NCBI GenBank assembly: GCA_964597535.1
Contig: CAZQYB010000007.1
Location: 1-33,418, forward strand
Length of the DNA: 33,418 nt
Direction: 5' to 3'
Source of the DNA: CAZQYB01 sp964597535
Lineage (GTDB): Bacteria; Planctomycetota; Phycisphaerae; Sedimentisphaerales; Anaerobacaceae
The notes beneath the pieces are model-generated. The model saw only the letters and a list, made by a program, of their open reading frames with translations. It searched no databases and had not been told where the DNA came from. The translations under genes were made by a program, and so were the position numbers. Shown in pieces: positions 32,556 to 33,418 of this stretch (positions within the stretch are counted from its first letter, which is position 1; every line of letters begins with the position of its first letter).

Positions 32556-33418
32556 TCAGTACACGCCATATTCACGCGTAAAGTCGGTCATAGCCTTGAT
32601 GTTTTCTACCTTGGCGTCGTTCTGGACGATAGCGCTGGCGTCCATAATGTAGCCGCCGTCACGGGCCACGCCGTCAATTACTTTCTTGCAATAGTCGCGC
32701 ACCTCATCCGCTGTGCCGTAGGCTAACAGGAAATTTGGTATCCCGCCGCTGATGCAGAACTTGTGCCCGATTGCCTTGTGCACCTCAAAGATGTCACCTT
32801 TATCGACGTGATAAACTATTGCCTGGTCCGGCAGCTCGGCGAACGATTCCAAATGGGCATTCCAATCGCCCTCGGCATAGAACAGGACCTGATGACCGTG
32901 AGCGCAGATTTCCTCGATGATGGGCTTGAGTGTCGGCCAGTAAAACTTTTCGAAGTGTGCCTGCGAAACAAAGGGCACGCATCCACGATGCATCCAAATC
33001 GTGATAGGTACGTTCTTATCGGGGTCTGCTCCGGAAAGGGCCGCCTGTGTCAGGTGCGGCATAAGTGCTTCGCAGGCGGCGAGAACCTTGGCCGGCCGCT
33101 CGAAGAGGTCGATGACCAGACCAATATAGCCGCGCAATTTGTCGGCGAGAATATCGAACGGTGCCTTGAGGATTCCTGAAATCGCCGAGACCGTACCGGA
33201 CTCAGAACGCAGCGACTCATTCTGTTTTTCAAACGCGTTGAAGTATGTCAGCATTGCCATTCCGCCCTTTAGGAAGGACAGGTTATTGCGATACGATGTC
33301 GGCTCATCGATAGGACTGACGTCGGCTGAAATACGCGGCAGCCAGACGTTAAACAAATAACCTGTCGGGTCCTCGATTAGCTGGTCGTATTCGTCCGGCT
33401 TCATAAAGGCCTTTTCTT
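32556..33418 (-). CDS. Uroporphyrinogen-decarboxylase-family protein, C-terminal part (5' end outside window)
   Basis: The frame is open to the right edge, so the start is missing; an internal Met at 33404 is not taken as the start. Visible segments such as FMKPDEYDQLIEDPTGYLF, MHRGCVPFVSQAHFEKFYWPTL, GHQVLFYAEGDWNAHLESF and KFCISGGIPNFLLAYGTADEVRDYC belong to the URO-D/MtaA superfamily, as in non-haem members abundant in Planctomycetota, which act on methylated substrates or corrinoids rather than porphyrins. The ending GGYIMDASAIVQNDAKVENI is typical. It begins the local minus-strand unit with the small protein, oxidoreductase and glycosidase, suggesting a demethylation or sugar-processing role, which is inference. 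Confidence 0.85.
   Translation of the reverse strand, partial: EKAFMKPDEYDQLIEDPTGYLFNVWLPRISADVSPIDEPTSYRNNLSFLKGGMAMLTYFNAFEKQNESLRSESGTVSAISGILKAPFDILADKLRGYIGLVIDLFERPAKVLAACEALMPHLTQAALSGADPDKNVPITIWMHRGCVPFVSQAHFEKFYWPTLKPIIEEICAHGHQVLFYAEGDWNAHLESFAELPDQAIVYHVDKGDIFEVHKAIGHKFCISGGIPNFLLAYGTADEVRDYCKKVIDGVARDGGYIMDASAIVQNDAKVENIKAMTDFTREYGVY

Noticed and set aside
32763..33179. Plus-strand frame of 138 codons opposite the URO-D-like gene
   Set aside because: It is a shadow of a well-supported coding sequence with no recognisable motif.

Overview
The window looks like a chromosomal segment of a Gram-negative, probably anaerobic or sediment-dwelling member of the Planctomycetota (Phycisphaerae/Sedimentisphaerales-like). 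This placement is inferred from the gene mix and not from any marker gene: lipid A genes (lpxD, lpxI) together with a large FG-GAP/VCBS secreted protein, a Tat-exported Gfo/Idh/MocA oxidoreductase, a non-haem uroporphyrinogen-decarboxylase-family protein and an MGH1-like glycosidase. No rRNA, tRNA, CRISPR array or transposase was found.

Layout. (1) Bases 1-3530, plus strand: the 3' end of a dTDP-glucose 4,6-dehydratase and three glycosyltransferases. (2) Bases 3543-19040, minus strand: a tightly packed run of surface-glycan genes. In transcription order they are lpxD, lpxI, a protein with two tandem kinase domains, a GT4 glycosyltransferase, four class I methyltransferases (one FkbM-type), a sialyltransferase-like protein, a NeuB-SpsF fusion, a B12-binding-domain radical SAM protein, a second NeuB, a LarA-family (nickel-pincer racemase) protein, and a GT2-NeuA-like fusion. 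(3) Bases 19201-24118, minus strand: a large FG-GAP repeat protein, mnmA, a GT9 glycosyltransferase and a possible 39-residue ORF. (4) Bases 24375-25355, plus strand: one isolated putative lipoprotein. (5) Bases 25379-33418, minus strand: a transglutaminase-like/TPR protein, a MATE transporter, a DUF167 protein, a 100-residue unknown, a secreted glycosidase, a Tat-exported oxidoreductase, an overlooked 56-residue ORF and a URO-D-family protein cut by the window edge.

The most interesting part is about 3.5-11.3 kb. It has two NeuB-type 2-keto-3-deoxy-sugar-acid synthases, two cytidylyltransferase-like domains each fused to a different partner, a sialyltransferase-like protein, a LarA homologue with the nickel-pincer residues at matching spacing, and a radical SAM enzyme. 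This suggests synthesis, activation and transfer of an unusual nonulosonic-acid-like sugar, perhaps modified by LarA or the radical SAM enzyme. The pathway is an inference; no precursor-forming gene (2-epimerase, aminotransferase) lies in the window. The methyltransferases and tandem kinase would decorate the glycan or lipid A core.

Non-coding structure: a near-consensus sigma70-type promoter upstream of lpxD, adjoining a 13-bp inverted repeat; a nested pair of inverted repeats between the MATE and TPR genes; and three GC-rich palindromes lying in frame inside the FG-GAP gene, resembling mobile palindromic elements that have inserted without breaking the reading frame.
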